The notes under the pieces were generated by a model, which saw nothing but the letters and a program-made list of their open reading frames with translations, made no database searches and was not told where the DNA came from. A stretch of DNA of 64,000 nucleotides from Kaistella jeonii (GTDB lineage Bacteria; Bacteroidota; Bacteroidia; Flavobacteriales; Weeksellaceae). Of the stretch, positions 15,734 to 24,689 are shown piece by piece. How positions within the stretch are numbered: position 1 is the first letter of the stretch; every line of letters starts with the position of its first letter. The stretch is taken from assembly GCF_000812865.1 (NCBI RefSeq), contig NZ_JSYL01000004.1, positions 124,001 to 188,000 on the forward strand, in the 5' to 3' direction. The position numbers were made by a program, and so were the translations under genes.

Positions 15734-16741
15734 ATGAATTGGTATTTAGGAAATTACTGGTATTTACTTTTGCTGCTGCTTTTGCCGTTGCTTGGGATTA
15801 TTATGGTCGCATATCTCAAGTGGAAAAACCGCAAAAAAAATGCATTTGCTGAAGCCCGGTTTCAACCTGATCTTTTTGAGAAAAAATCTGGATTTTCAAA
15901 GATTTTACCGCTGCTTTATTTGTTGGCAACTTTATTTCTTATCCTTTCCATCGTCGATATCTTAAGTGGAAGTGAAGAAGTAAAAACAAAACAGAAAATG
16001 AACAACGTCATTTTCCTGCTCGATGTTTCCAACTCGATGAATGCACAGGATGTGGAACCAAACCGCCTCGATGAAGCAAAAAACATCATCATCAACACCA
16101 TGAGCAAAATGCGGAATGATAAAGTTGGGATCGTAGTTTTTGCGGGTGAAGCGAGTTCAATTATGCCTTTAACCACCGATTTTTCTGCAGTTGAAACTTA
16201 CATTGGCGGTGTTGAACCCAATATTGTAAAAAAGCAGGGAACTGATTTTCTGACCGGAATAAATACTGTCGCAGAAAAATTCAAGGACATCCCAAAAGGT
16301 TCCCGAAAAGTTGTTATTTTGAGCGACGGAGAAGATAATGAAGGCAATGAGAAACCGGCCATTAAACTGGCAAACAAAGAAGGCATCACCGCAATTACGG
16401 TCGGTATTGGTTCTGAAGAAGGCGCTCCAATTCCAGAATATGTTTTTGGTCAATTGATGGGCTATAAAACAGATCAGAACGGTCAAACCGTCATTTCAAA
16501 AAGACAGGATAACGCGTTGAAAAATATTGCTTCTGATACTGGTGGAACTTATGTAGATGGAAATAATCTGGAAAATGCCACTTCACAAATTATCGATGGT
16601 CTCAGTAAAACTTCAACTACTTCTGAAAGTGTCGTAAAATCTCAAAATGCAATTCATTATTATCAATATTTCTTAGCGGTTTCGTTGCTTCTATTTTTAA
16701 TAATTTTTCTCTTCAATCCCAAAAAAGAATTCAATATTTAG
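15734..16741 (+). CDS. batB: BatB, von Willebrand A membrane protein
   Basis: 335 residues with the same topology as BatA: N-terminal helices (WYLLLLLLLPLLGIIMVAYL, ILPLLYLLATLFLILSIVDI), a vWA domain with MIDAS DVSNS in FLLDVSNSMNAQDVEP, GTDFLTG and ILSDGEDNEGN, and a C-terminal helix (YYQYFLAVSLLLFLIIFLF). BatA and BatB are paralogues that probably form a hetero-complex in the inner membrane. The gene is 194 bases after batA with repeat R3 between; batC follows after 88 bases with its own promoter box. Confidence 0.92.
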   Translation: MNWYLGNYWYLLLLLLLPLLGIIMVAYLKWKNRKKNAFAEARFQPDLFEKKSGFSKILPLLYLLATLFLILSIVDILSGSEEVKTKQKMNNVIFLLDVSNSMNAQDVEPNRLDEAKNIIINTMSKMRNDKVGIVVFAGEASSIMPLTTDFSAVETYIGGVEPNIVKKQGTDFLTGINTVAEKFKDIPKGSRKVVILSDGEDNEGNEKPAIKLANKEGITAITVGIGSEEGAPIPEYVFGQLMGYKTDQNGQTVISKRQDNALKNIASDTGGTYVDGNNLENATSQIIDGLSKTSTTSESVVKSQNAIHYYQYFLAVSLLLFLIIFLFNPKKEFNI

Positions 16742-16816
16742 TTCATAATCAATGATTTCTAAAGACTTTAACCGAAATTTAACAATTTCGCATAAGAATC
16801 TTAACATTTAAAGGGA

Positions 16817-16824
16817 TAATTTTG
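16817..16824 (+). promoter_or_regulatory. -7 box of batC, leaderless type
   Basis: TAATTTTG, then CAGTA and the batC ATG. A second promoter inside the Bat cluster is implied, with transcription starting at the start codon. Confidence 0.55.
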
Positions 16825-16829
16825 CAGTA

Positions 16830-17573
16830 ATGAATCTAAGAGTACTTTTTTCTATTTTATCAGCAATTTTTTGCACTACTTTTTTTTCGGCCCAGGAAAA
16901 TTACAATACACTTTTATATAAAGGTAATCAAGAATTTAATAAAAAAAATTACGAATCATCTTCCTCAAAATACTTGGAAGCTGTGAAAGTGAAGGAAAAT
17001 GATTTTACGGCTCACTATAATTTAGGCAATTCTTTTTACAAAAGAAAAATGTACGACGAAGCAAAAGCAGAGTACGAAAAAGCCGAATTATATGCAACGT
17101 CTCTTCCCGACAAAGCTGCAGCGCTTTATAATCTGGGAAACAGCAATTTTGAAAAAGATGATACTAAAAAAGCAGCAGAACTTTACAAGCAGGCTTTGAA
17201 GCAGGATCCTTACAACGAAGCCATTCGAAAAAATTACGAGATTGCAATGCTGAAAGAAAAGGAAAAGGAAAACCAGAAAAAGCAGAAAGGAAAATCTGGT
17301 GGTGGTGGTGGAGACGGTCAGGAAAAGGATCAGAATAAAGGCCAGGAAAAAGGAAATACCCCACAAGAACAAGCTGGTAGTGGACAAAAAAACAAAGGTG
17401 AAGGTGAGGGTGATGATCCCAATAAAAACAAGGGTGACGATGAGGGCAAAATGCCGAAAGATTTAGAAAACTCCATTCTTAACCGGGTAGAAAATAAAGA
17501 ACGGGAGACCGCAAAACGAATCCTCAATAAAAACTCCTACTCTACGCCGCAAAGCAACGAGAAGGATTGGTAA
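16830..17573 (+). CDS. batC: BatC, periplasmic tetratricopeptide protein
   Basis: 247 residues. A signal peptide (LFSILSAIFCTTFFSAQ) is followed by about three TPR units (about 25-135: YKGNQEFNKKNYESSSSKYL, AHYNLGNSFYKRKMYDEAK, LYNLGNSNFEKDDTKKAAEL) and a low-complexity Lys/Gly/Gln/Glu tail (about 150-215) ending in IPLNRVENKERE-like basic-acidic sequence. BatC is a protein-interaction scaffold of the Bat complex. The start codon follows a TAATTTTG box by five bases. The stop TAA overlaps the batD ATG (TAATG), so translation is coupled. Confidence 0.88.
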   Translation: MNLRVLFSILSAIFCTTFFSAQENYNTLLYKGNQEFNKKNYESSSSKYLEAVKVKENDFTAHYNLGNSFYKRKMYDEAKAEYEKAELYATSLPDKAAALYNLGNSNFEKDDTKKAAELYKQALKQDPYNEAIRKNYEIAMLKEKEKENQKKQKGKSGGGGGDGQEKDQNKGQEKGNTPQEQAGSGQKNKGEGEGDDPNKNKGDDEGKMPKDLENSILNRVENKERETAKRILNKNSYSTPQSNEKDW

Positions 17574-19312
17574 TGAAACAGAAAATTGCATACATATTAT
17601 TTCTTTTCTCTGCCATATTTAGTTATGGTCAGGTTACTTTAGCGGTTTCTGAAGTGAAAAACCCAAGAGTTAATCAGCGTTTTAATTTGACAGTGATCCT
17701 GGAGATCAGCGGGGAAAATATGGAACAGGAAACACCGCTAAGAATGCCAGATTTATCGAAATTTGAGATCGTAGGTTCTGCATCAGATCAAAACACGATT
17801 GTTTTAGACGCAAAAAAAGGAGACGTCCTAAATCAAATGGTCTATCAATGGGTTTTGACGCCAAAAGAATCAGGGAAAATTAAATTTGGGTCAGTTTTGG
17901 TAACAGTAAATGGTAAAATCTATAAAACTGAACCTTTTGAAATTAACGTAAAAGACAACGAAAAAAAATCATCGGTAGCTGAAAATCTAAGTACGAATAA
18001 TGATGTTTTTCTAAACTTGGAGCTTAAGGATAAAGTTGTTTACAAAAATGAGCCAGCTGTTGCTGTTCTTCGCGCATACAGTAAGGATTACAGTAATTTC
18101 CGAAAGGTTAATAATATCAATTTTTCACAACAAAAAAACGCGAGTATAAAACCCATTAACTTTACAAAATCTGAGATTGAGACCAACTCTGGAATGGCTT
18201 CTCAGGTGATTGGAACATTTATGATCTTTCCTAATGAAAGCGGTGATATCGAAATTAATTCGGTTTCTGCCTTAGTTTCAAATGCTTCCAAACCCAATAA
18301 AATTTCTTCTAATAGAGTTAGGCTCAGTGTAAAAAAACTTCCTGCAGGAATGCCTCCAAATTTCCAAAATGCGGTTGGTAAATTCGATGTAGCAATTAAT
18401 CATACTAATTCAAATGAAATACCGGAAGTTGAGAAACCTGTGAATATTACTATTAGAGTTTCAGGTTCAGGAAATTTTGGAACTTTTCATCTTCCTCAAA
18501 TAATTAATTCTCCTGACTACATTTTCTTTACCCCGCAAATTTCCATTAAAACCGTTCCACAACGAGACGGCCTTAGTGGAGATATGGTCGCAGATTATGT
18601 GGTGATTCCAAAAAAATCTGGTCCTATTTCTATCAATTTTGAAAATTTCAGCTTTTTTAATCCTGAAGAGAAACAATATGTTGATTTAGGCCCGAAATCG
18701 ATTGTTTTAAATGTAAAAACTCCTGCAGAAATCGCAGATGCAAAAAGCACCATCGAAAGAGTAAATGATTATACTAACATTGTTTTGGAGACGGTAAATA
18801 CTCCAGTATTGCAAACGCATAATTTAAAAGTAAAAAATATAGACAAAATCAACTGGAAAATTGTTTTTGGTAATTTAGGTTTAATGGTTGCCGTTTTTTC
18901 CCTCTTTTTAGTATTGAAAAAGAAAACAGACAAGAGAAAAATAAAAACCGAACCAATTATCAGAAGCTCAGCATCCATCGCAGAAACTGAAGAGATCATA
19001 AGAAAAAAATTGAGTCACCAATTTGATGAAAATATTGAATACCTAAAAAAATTAAAAGAAAATAAAGATTTCGAAACTTTTTTTGCAGCTTATCAGGAAT
19101 TAAATATCGAAACCAAGAATTTCTTTTCTGTCGGAAATGAATCTGAGTTCAGAAAATATCTGGAACAAAACAAAGGTGCTCAAATTGCTGAGCAGTACAG
19201 AGCACTTTCGGAAAAAATTCAGATCGAAAAATTTGCTCCTTTTCATACTGAAGAACATATTGATTCGATTTTGGAAGCAATTATTTCTTTATACAGCGAT
19301 ATTGTAAAATAA
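17573..19312 (+). CDS. batD: BatD, oxygen-tolerance membrane protein
   Basis: About 579 residues from the ATG at 17573, which overlaps the batC stop. A signal peptide (KIAYILFLFSAIFSYGQ) precedes a long periplasmic region of repeated Ig-like beta domains (NPRVNQRFNLTVILEISG, KDKVVYKNEPAVAVLRAYS, KPVNITIRVSGSGNFGTF) matching the BatD family. One transmembrane helix (IVFGNLGLMVAVFSLFLVL, about 427-445) and a cytoplasmic helical tail of about 130 residues follow. It closes the Bat cluster here: no batE gene follows, the next gene being marC with its own promoter. Confidence 0.9.
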   Translation: MKQKIAYILFLFSAIFSYGQVTLAVSEVKNPRVNQRFNLTVILEISGENMEQETPLRMPDLSKFEIVGSASDQNTIVLDAKKGDVLNQMVYQWVLTPKESGKIKFGSVLVTVNGKIYKTEPFEINVKDNEKKSSVAENLSTNNDVFLNLELKDKVVYKNEPAVAVLRAYSKDYSNFRKVNNINFSQQKNASIKPINFTKSEIETNSGMASQVIGTFMIFPNESGDIEINSVSALVSNASKPNKISSNRVRLSVKKLPAGMPPNFQNAVGKFDVAINHTNSNEIPEVEKPVNITIRVSGSGNFGTFHLPQIINSPDYIFFTPQISIKTVPQRDGLSGDMVADYVVIPKKSGPISINFENFSFFNPEEKQYVDLGPKSIVLNVKTPAEIADAKSTIERVNDYTNIVLETVNTPVLQTHNLKVKNIDKINWKIVFGNLGLMVAVFSLFLVLKKKTDKRKIKTEPIIRSSASIAETEEIIRKKLSHQFDENIEYLKKLKENKDFETFFAAYQELNIETKNFFSVGNESEFRKYLEQNKGAQIAEQYRALSEKIQIEKFAPFHTEEHIDSILEAIISLYSDIVK

Positions 19313-19326
19313 CCAAATATTTTTTA

Positions 19327-19334
19327 TATTTTTG
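19327..19334 (+). promoter_or_regulatory. -7 box of marC
   Basis: TATTTTTG, 21 bases before the ATG at 19356 and only 14 bases after the batD stop. Confidence 0.5.
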
Positions 19335-19355
19335 CGAAATTAATAATTTCATCTT

Positions 19356-19952
19356 ATGTTTGAAGCTTTCTCTTTAAAAGAAACCCTGACTGCGACAATG
19401 GTTTTGTTCGCTGTAATCGACATTGTAGGATCGATACCTATCATTGTTGGATTAAAGAAAAAGTTCGGGAAAATTGAAGCCGAACGTGCCTCGATTGTTG
19501 CTGGGGTTTTGATGATTTCATTTCTTTTCATTGGAAATAAAATCCTGAAATTAATTGGTGTTGATGCTTACTCATTTGCCATTGCAGGAGCTTTTGTAAT
19601 CTTCATTATCGCCTTGGAAATGATTCTGGGAATAGAAATACAGAAAAATACAGAATCGAAATCAGCATCCATCGTTCCCATTGCTTTTCCGCTTATTGCA
19701 GGAGCTGGAACATTGACGACCACGCTTTCATTACGTGCGGAATATCATGATATCAATATCATTTGTGGCATTATTCTCAATACTATTTTCGTATATTTGG
19801 TGCTTCGATCTTCAAACTGGTTGGAGCGTAAATTAGGCGACGGAACACTGCAGGTTTTGCAAAAAGTTTTCGGAATTATCTTATTGGCGATTTCTATTAA
19901 ACTGTTTACCGCTAATTTTGCGCAACTTTTCTCAACATATGTTAAATTTTAA
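19356..19952 (+). CDS. MarC-family integral membrane protein
   Basis: 198-residue protein with six hydrophobic segments (about 10-32, 45-65, 70-92, 108-128, 132-152, 172-192). Family features are the N-terminal VLFAVIDIVGSIPI, resembling the FxxxDPxGxxPxF signature of MarC/UPF0056, and IPIAFPLIAGAGTLTT in the middle, matching the conserved PLxxGPG segment. MarC proteins are inner-membrane proteins of unsettled function; the link to multiple antibiotic resistance in E. coli was withdrawn. The small membrane protein gene follows 11 bases later. Confidence 0.87.
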   Translation: MFEAFSLKETLTATMVLFAVIDIVGSIPIIVGLKKKFGKIEAERASIVAGVLMISFLFIGNKILKLIGVDAYSFAIAGAFVIFIIALEMILGIEIQKNTESKSASIVPIAFPLIAGAGTLTTTLSLRAEYHDINIICGIILNTIFVYLVLRSSNWLERKLGDGTLQVLQKVFGIILLAISIKLFTANFAQLFSTYVKF

Positions 19953-19963
19953 AATTAAAAAAA

Positions 19964-20161
19964 ATGCAATTGTTTTATAAAATATTCTTAGCTCTTTTTG
20001 TGATTTTCATCGGATTTAATCTCTATGTAATTGAATGGGATTTAGGATTTTGGAATGAAGAAAATGCTAAATTTATCTTTTCCGGTTCTGCTGCTGTTTT
20101 AGGAATAATCGTGGTTTTAGTATTGAACACGATGAGCAGACTTGCGGTGGTTAAGAAATAA
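19964..20161 (+). CDS. Small two-helix membrane protein
   Basis: 65 residues, unrecognised. Two hydrophobic helices (FYKIFLALFVIFIGFNLYVI, about 4-23; IFSGSAAVLGIIVVLVLNTM, about 38-57) joined by an acidic loop (EWDLGFWNEENAK), with a basic C terminus. It lies 11 bases after marC and probably belongs to the same transcript. Such short proteins often follow marC-like genes in flavobacteria (recollection), but no function is known. Confidence 0.7.
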   Translation: MQLFYKIFLALFVIFIGFNLYVIEWDLGFWNEENAKFIFSGSAAVLGIIVVLVLNTMSRLAVVKK

Positions 20162-20241
20162 ACTTTTCTAAATATTACATTTATTTCAACATCTTTGATT
20201 TCAAAAATTTAAAGTACTAATTCTACTTTATTTTTGATAGT

Positions 20242-20718
20242 TTATGTATTTCTATACTTTCTTTTGAAAGCTCGTAAGGTAGGATGGAGATAAATATAAT
20301 CCATAAGTCGAAACTTTTCTACCTTTTCATTTACAACTTTACCATTCAGTAAATTAATTTGTAAATGTAAAGTGCCCTGTTTCCAACTTATTTCTATTCT
20401 TTTAATATTCTTCCAAGTAACTCTAACTGCTCTAAGTTCAACACCTTTTTCATTTAATATTAAAAGTGGCAAAAAATAAACTTGGTAAATTTTATAGAGA
20501 TTAAATAGCAAGGCGAAAATTCCAATTTTTACTATATTTTCACTGTAATCTGTAGCGTAAAGAATAATTCCAACCAAAACTGATGTTGCGATCAAAATTA
20601 TAAATGAATTAGTTTTAGATTCAATATATCTCTTTTCGATCGGTATTTCACAGACAGAGAATAAAAGTCTATGATGATGTAGAAAACTTTTCTTTAACGC
20701 TAAATTTTGAATTTTCAT
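20242..20718 (-). CDS. Membrane protein with PH-like C-terminal domain
   Basis: 158 residues, unrecognised family. Two adjacent hydrophobic helices (NSFIILIATSVLVGIILYA, about 37-55; IVKIGIFALLFNLYKIYQVYF, about 62-82) are followed by a beta-rich domain (LLILNEKGVELRAVRVTWKNIKR... IEISWKQGTLHLQINLLNG) that resembles the bacterial PH-like domains of STM3941-type proteins. It starts one base after the mvaD stop, so it is the last gene of the SDR-ligase-mvaD operon. Function unknown. Confidence 0.7.
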   Translation of the reverse strand: MKIQNLALKKSFLHHHRLLFSVCEIPIEKRYIESKTNSFIILIATSVLVGIILYATDYSENIVKIGIFALLFNLYKIYQVYFLPLLILNEKGVELRAVRVTWKNIKRIEISWKQGTLHLQINLLNGKVVNEKVEKFRLMDYIYLHPTLRAFKRKYRNT

Positions 20719-20719
20719 T

Positions 20720-21772
20720 CTAAAATCTCATCACATCTTTTACAAAGTCATTATTTTGGGTATGTTGCACCAGTTCTTTGATGATGAATGATTTAATTTT
20801 ATCTTCATCCTTATTGCTCGGAAAAAGCAAGTGAACATTTGCACCGGCATCTAAAGTAAAGAATAGCGGCAGATTGGTTTCTTTCCGGAATTCCCAAATT
20901 TTGTTGATCACGGCTAAAGTTCCTGTTTTCATCAAAATAAACGCAGGTTCGCTCATCATCATCATTGCATGCAAAGTCAAAGCTTCGTGTTCTACCAATT
21001 GAATGAAACTTTTCATATCGCCCGATTTCAGAATATCTTTCAACAAAGAAAAATTTTCGTGCGCTTCCCGAAATCTTCTTTCAGCATACGGATTTGTATT
21101 CATCAAACCATGACCAACCGTAGAACTCACTGACTTTTCACCTTCGTGAATAAGCAAAACCCAATCGTTGAAATTTTTGAATATTGAGTGAATTTCTTTT
21201 GTTGAATATGGAACTGCAAAAAGATCAGAACTATCCGCAACTTCTTTAGTTTCGCCCCAGACAACCAAACCGTCGTACAAACTTCGGCACGCACTTCCAC
21301 TTCCTAGCCTTGCAAGAAAACTAGCTTTCTTCAATTTAGAATCATCGTCAGACTTTCCACTAAAAAAATCATCAAAATCCATTAAACATTTTGCAATCGC
21401 ACCAAATCCGGAAGCTGAACTTGCAATACCAGAACTGTGAGGAAAAGTATTTTCAGTTTTAATGATGTATTTTCCTTTTAAAATCCAGGGTAAATATTGT
21501 TCGATATTTTTAAAATATTTTTCAATTTTCTCACCAAATTTTACTTCTTCTTTTCCAGCTAAAAAAGTTTGAACAGAAAATTTCTTTTCAGCAAAAAATT
21601 CTATTTCTGTATTGGTTTTACATTGACTCAAAGTATAACTAATGCTGGGATTTGCAGGAATTTGATTTTCATATTTACCCCAATATTTAATTAAGGCAAT
21701 ATTTGAAGGACAAGATTCTGAAACCTTCGCGTTTATAATTTTATAATGATCTGATCCAAAAAATTCTTCCAT
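20720..21772 (-). CDS. mvaD: Diphosphomevalonate decarboxylase
   Basis: GHMP-superfamily enzyme that decarboxylates mevalonate 5-diphosphate to isopentenyl diphosphate with ATP, the last step of the mevalonate route used by flavobacteria. About 350 residues from the ATG at 21772, chosen because SCPSNIALIKYWGKYE sits at the expected place near the N terminus. The ATP loop is FPHSSGIASSASGFGAIA (about 105-122), and the catalytic-Asp and Ser region is SGSACRSLYDGLVVW. A related mevalonate-3-phosphate decarboxylase activity cannot be ruled out. It lies 67 bases after the acyl-CoA ligase gene. Confidence 0.88.
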   Translation of the reverse strand: MEEFFGSDHYKIINAKVSESCPSNIALIKYWGKYENQIPANPSISYTLSQCKTNTEIEFFAEKKFSVQTFLAGKEEVKFGEKIEKYFKNIEQYLPWILKGKYIIKTENTFPHSSGIASSASGFGAIAKCLMDFDDFFSGKSDDDSKLKKASFLARLGSGSACRSLYDGLVVWGETKEVADSSDLFAVPYSTKEIHSIFKNFNDWVLLIHEGEKSVSSTVGHGLMNTNPYAERRFREAHENFSLLKDILKSGDMKSFIQLVEHEALTLHAMMMMSEPAFILMKTGTLAVINKIWEFRKETNLPLFFTLDAGANVHLLFPSNKDEDKIKSFIIKELVQHTQNNDFVKDVMRF

Positions 21773-21839
21773 AAATAATATTTCTTTGTTGCCAATATTT
21801 TGCGACTTAATCGCCTGTTTTATACTTACCAATTTAGAT

Positions 21840-23603
21840 TTAATGAGAATACATTTTATCAATTAAATCTGCATATTTATTTAAAACTACATTTCTTTTC
21901 ACTTTCAAAGTTGGTGTAATTTCTCCGCTGTTAACTTCAAATTCTGAAGGCATCAAAATAAATTTCTTCACCTTTTCGAATCCCGAAAGTCCTTTCTGAA
22001 TTTCCTCGATTTTTTCCCTGTAAAATTCTTTTACTTTATCTAAATTTACAATTTCTTCCCAGGTTGTGAAAGGAATATTCATCTTCGTTAACTGATCCGT
22101 CAAAGCTTCAAAATTAGGAATAATAACCGCAGTAACGTAAGGTTTTCCTTCTGCAATGATCATCACCTGATTGATAAAATTATTATCGGAAAGCATATTT
22201 TCGATCGGTTGCGGCGCAACGTATTTTCCGTTCGACGTTTTCATTAAATCTTTGATCCTGTCTGTGATAAAAAGATTTCCTTTCTCATCAAATTTTCCGG
22301 CATCGCCAGTTTTGAACCAACCATCTTCTGTAAAAACTTCAGCGGTTTCAGTGGTCTTTTTATAATAACCTTTCATAATTCCGCTTCCTTTGGCCAAAAT
22401 TTCGTCGTTTTCCCCAATCTTAATCTCTGTATCTCCAATTGGAATTCCGGCAGAACCATGTTCGAACTGATGAAACGGGAAACAAGTTAAGGTTGCAGTT
22501 GTTTCTGTCAAACCATAACCAACCGTGATATGAATTCCCAAAGCCTCAAAAAACCTTGTCACTTCAGCGGAAACAGAAGCGCCTCCACATGGCATGAACC
22601 AAAGTCTTCCACCCATTTTTTTCTTAATTTTATTAAATACCAAAGCATTTGCAATGGTATTTTTTAGCTCTAATGAAATGGGTATATTTTTATCTAAACG
22701 TCGCAGGTCTGCAACTTGACTTCCTATCTCGATCGCCCAATTGAAAATTTTCTTTTTACTATCTGAACTGTTCTGCGCCATCTCATGAACGCCCGCATAA
22801 ATTTTCTGGTAAAACCTCGGAACCGCACACATGATCGTTGGTTTGATCTCTACCAAAGCATTTGCGATCAATTTGGTATTCTCTAAGAAATAAACTTTCG
22901 CACCACCGTGTAAAGCGAGCAAAGTCCAGCTGCGTTCGAAAACATGCGTTAAAGGTAAAAAAGCGAGGGAAGTTTCATTCTCAAAGTTTTTAAATTTAAA
23001 AAATTCAAAATGTGCCTCCACTGATTTATGGAAATTTCCGTGCGTTAACATGACTCCTTTTGGAACACCCGTTGTTCCTGAAGTATAAATAATGGTTGCC
23101 AAATCATCATCTTCTTTAGGTACAATATCGAAATTTTCGGCGGCAGATTTAATGAAATTCTGGTAATGCTGACTGTGATCTTTCTGAATTCTGATCAATC
23201 TTTTTGCAGCAATAATTTCAGTTAGATAAAGACTATTTTCTAAAATCCGGTAAGAAGCATCATACTGTTCCTGATTACCAACGAGAATTATTTTACATTC
23301 AGATTCATTTAAAATATAGGCAGCTTGCTCCTGATTATTGGTAGAATAAATTGGTACTGTTACAGCGCCTAACGACAAAATAGCCAGATCAAAAACGATC
23401 CATTCTGCAGAATTATCGGCATAAATCGCGACTTTATCATTTTCTAAAATCCCGGCCTTTCTTAAAGCATTGGCGGTTTTGAAAACCATTCTCTGGAAAT
23501 CTCCCCAATGAATTTCTTTCCAGCTGTCTCTCTTCTTAAAACCTATCGCGGCTTTCCGTGGAAATTTTTCGGCATTTGTATTTAAAAATTCTGCAGTATT
23601 CAT
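21840..23603 (-). CDS. Long-chain acyl-CoA synthetase (AMP-forming)
   Basis: 587-residue adenylate-forming ligase, near the usual FadD/ACSL length. Motifs: P-loop-like TIIYTSGTTGVPKGVMLTHG (about 168-187), the acyl-binding and adenylate segment TVGYGLTETTATLTC, hinge TGDAGKFDEKGNLFITDRIKD (about 425-445) and the C-terminal lysine region LKVKRNVV. It activates fatty acids to acyl-CoA for membrane lipid synthesis or beta-oxidation. It starts one base after the SDR gene, implying coupled expression, and precedes mvaD. Confidence 0.92.
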   Translation of the reverse strand: MNTAEFLNTNAEKFPRKAAIGFKKRDSWKEIHWGDFQRMVFKTANALRKAGILENDKVAIYADNSAEWIVFDLAILSLGAVTVPIYSTNNQEQAAYILNESECKIILVGNQEQYDASYRILENSLYLTEIIAAKRLIRIQKDHSQHYQNFIKSAAENFDIVPKEDDDLATIIYTSGTTGVPKGVMLTHGNFHKSVEAHFEFFKFKNFENETSLAFLPLTHVFERSWTLLALHGGAKVYFLENTKLIANALVEIKPTIMCAVPRFYQKIYAGVHEMAQNSSDSKKKIFNWAIEIGSQVADLRRLDKNIPISLELKNTIANALVFNKIKKKMGGRLWFMPCGGASVSAEVTRFFEALGIHITVGYGLTETTATLTCFPFHQFEHGSAGIPIGDTEIKIGENDEILAKGSGIMKGYYKKTTETAEVFTEDGWFKTGDAGKFDEKGNLFITDRIKDLMKTSNGKYVAPQPIENMLSDNNFINQVMIIAEGKPYVTAVIIPNFEALTDQLTKMNIPFTTWEEIVNLDKVKEFYREKIEEIQKGLSGFEKVKKFILMPSEFEVNSGEITPTLKVKRNVVLNKYADLIDKMYSH

Positions 23604-23604
23604 A

Positions 23605-24621
23605 TTATTTTGGGGAATTCTGGTGGTCTGAAATATAATTTTTTAAATGAAAGTCGATGCTTTCTGAAACTGGAATAAAGTGATAATTCAATTTTTCCTT
23701 AATTTTTTGATTGGAAAGAATATGATGCGAAGTTACCGCTTGAATATTAATTCTATTGAGCAATCTTAAAGGCGGAATAAGCCAGCCTAATAATAGATTC
23801 AAAACGTGACCAAAATTTAAAATAAATTTTGGAATTACTTTCGCTTTGCTCTTACCAAATTTATCGCGAATCAGATTGGCAACATCTACTAATTTTTTAT
23901 TTTCTGAAATGAGTATAAATCTTTCGTCAAATATTTCTTTATTCATTAAAGTAAGCGCAATATTGGCAACATCTCGAACATCCACGTAATTTGAACTTCC
24001 GCTCATGGCGTAAGGAAACTTCTCGAAGGTGCCGAAAATCTCTCCACTACTCGATTTCCAGTTTCCGCTGCCGATAATAACTCCGGGATTGACGATAACC
24101 GTTTTTAAACCTTCAGCTGAAGCACGCCAAACTTCCATTTCGGAAAAATGTTTGGATTTTGAGTATTTTGAATGATGAAGTTTCGGATTAAAATTCGAAT
24201 CCTCCGTCACTTTCCCGTTTTCATCAGTTCCATCTAAAACAGCAACCGAACTTACAAAACAGAACTTTTTAACATTGGAATTTTCACACGCGTAAAGAAG
24301 ATTTCGTGTTCCAACGATATTCGAACGGTACATTTCTTTACGGTCATCCGGATGAAAACTTACTTTTGCTGCACAGTGGTAAACTTCTTCAACATTAATT
24401 AAAGCGATTTTCAAAGAATCGATATCATCAAAATCGACGTCGATCCATTCTATTTGATTAAAAAACTCTTCAGGATTTTCGGTGTAAAATTGAAAGGAAT
24501 GTTTGACATCCTCAATATCACTCGATTTTCTTTTTGTTGCGCGCACTTTTTTACCTTGTTTCAGTAATTCTAAAACAATGACTCTTCCGAGAATTCCTGT
24601 TGCGCCCGTAACTAAAATCAT
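23605..24621 (-). CDS. NAD-dependent epimerase/dehydratase (extended SDR)
   Basis: 338-residue Rossmann-fold protein. NAD(P) binding motif VTGATGILGRVIVLELL (GxxGxxG) at residues 4-20, acidic position DIDD-like VDFDD near 62, active site Ser-Ser in FVSSVAVLDG and catalytic YxxxK in SKYSKSKHFS (about 152). The family includes dihydroflavonol reductase-like and sterol/lipid-modifying enzymes, so the substrate is open; being first in an operon with an acyl-CoA ligase and mvaD suggests a lipid or isoprenoid substrate. Just upstream (24655-24669) is a small GGTGAA-TTT-TTCACC hairpin. Confidence 0.85.
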   Translation of the reverse strand: MILVTGATGILGRVIVLELLKQGKKVRATKRKSSDIEDVKHSFQFYTENPEEFFNQIEWIDVDFDDIDSLKIALINVEEVYHCAAKVSFHPDDRKEMYRSNIVGTRNLLYACENSNVKKFCFVSSVAVLDGTDENGKVTEDSNFNPKLHHSKYSKSKHFSEMEVWRASAEGLKTVIVNPGVIIGSGNWKSSSGEIFGTFEKFPYAMSGSSNYVDVRDVANIALTLMNKEIFDERFILISENKKLVDVANLIRDKFGKSKAKVIPKFILNFGHVLNLLLGWLIPPLRLLNRINIQAVTSHHILSNQKIKEKLNYHFIPVSESIDFHLKNYISDHQNSPK

Positions 24622-24689
24622 AATTTTCTGAGTGGTGAAAAGTGAACGATGAACGGTGAATTTTTCACCTTAATTTTATAAAATTATTT

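Noticed and set aside
21773-21862. 30 extra N-terminal codons of mvaD
   Set aside because: They would overlap the end of the acyl-CoA ligase gene and are not part of the GHMP fold; the ATG at 21772 fits.
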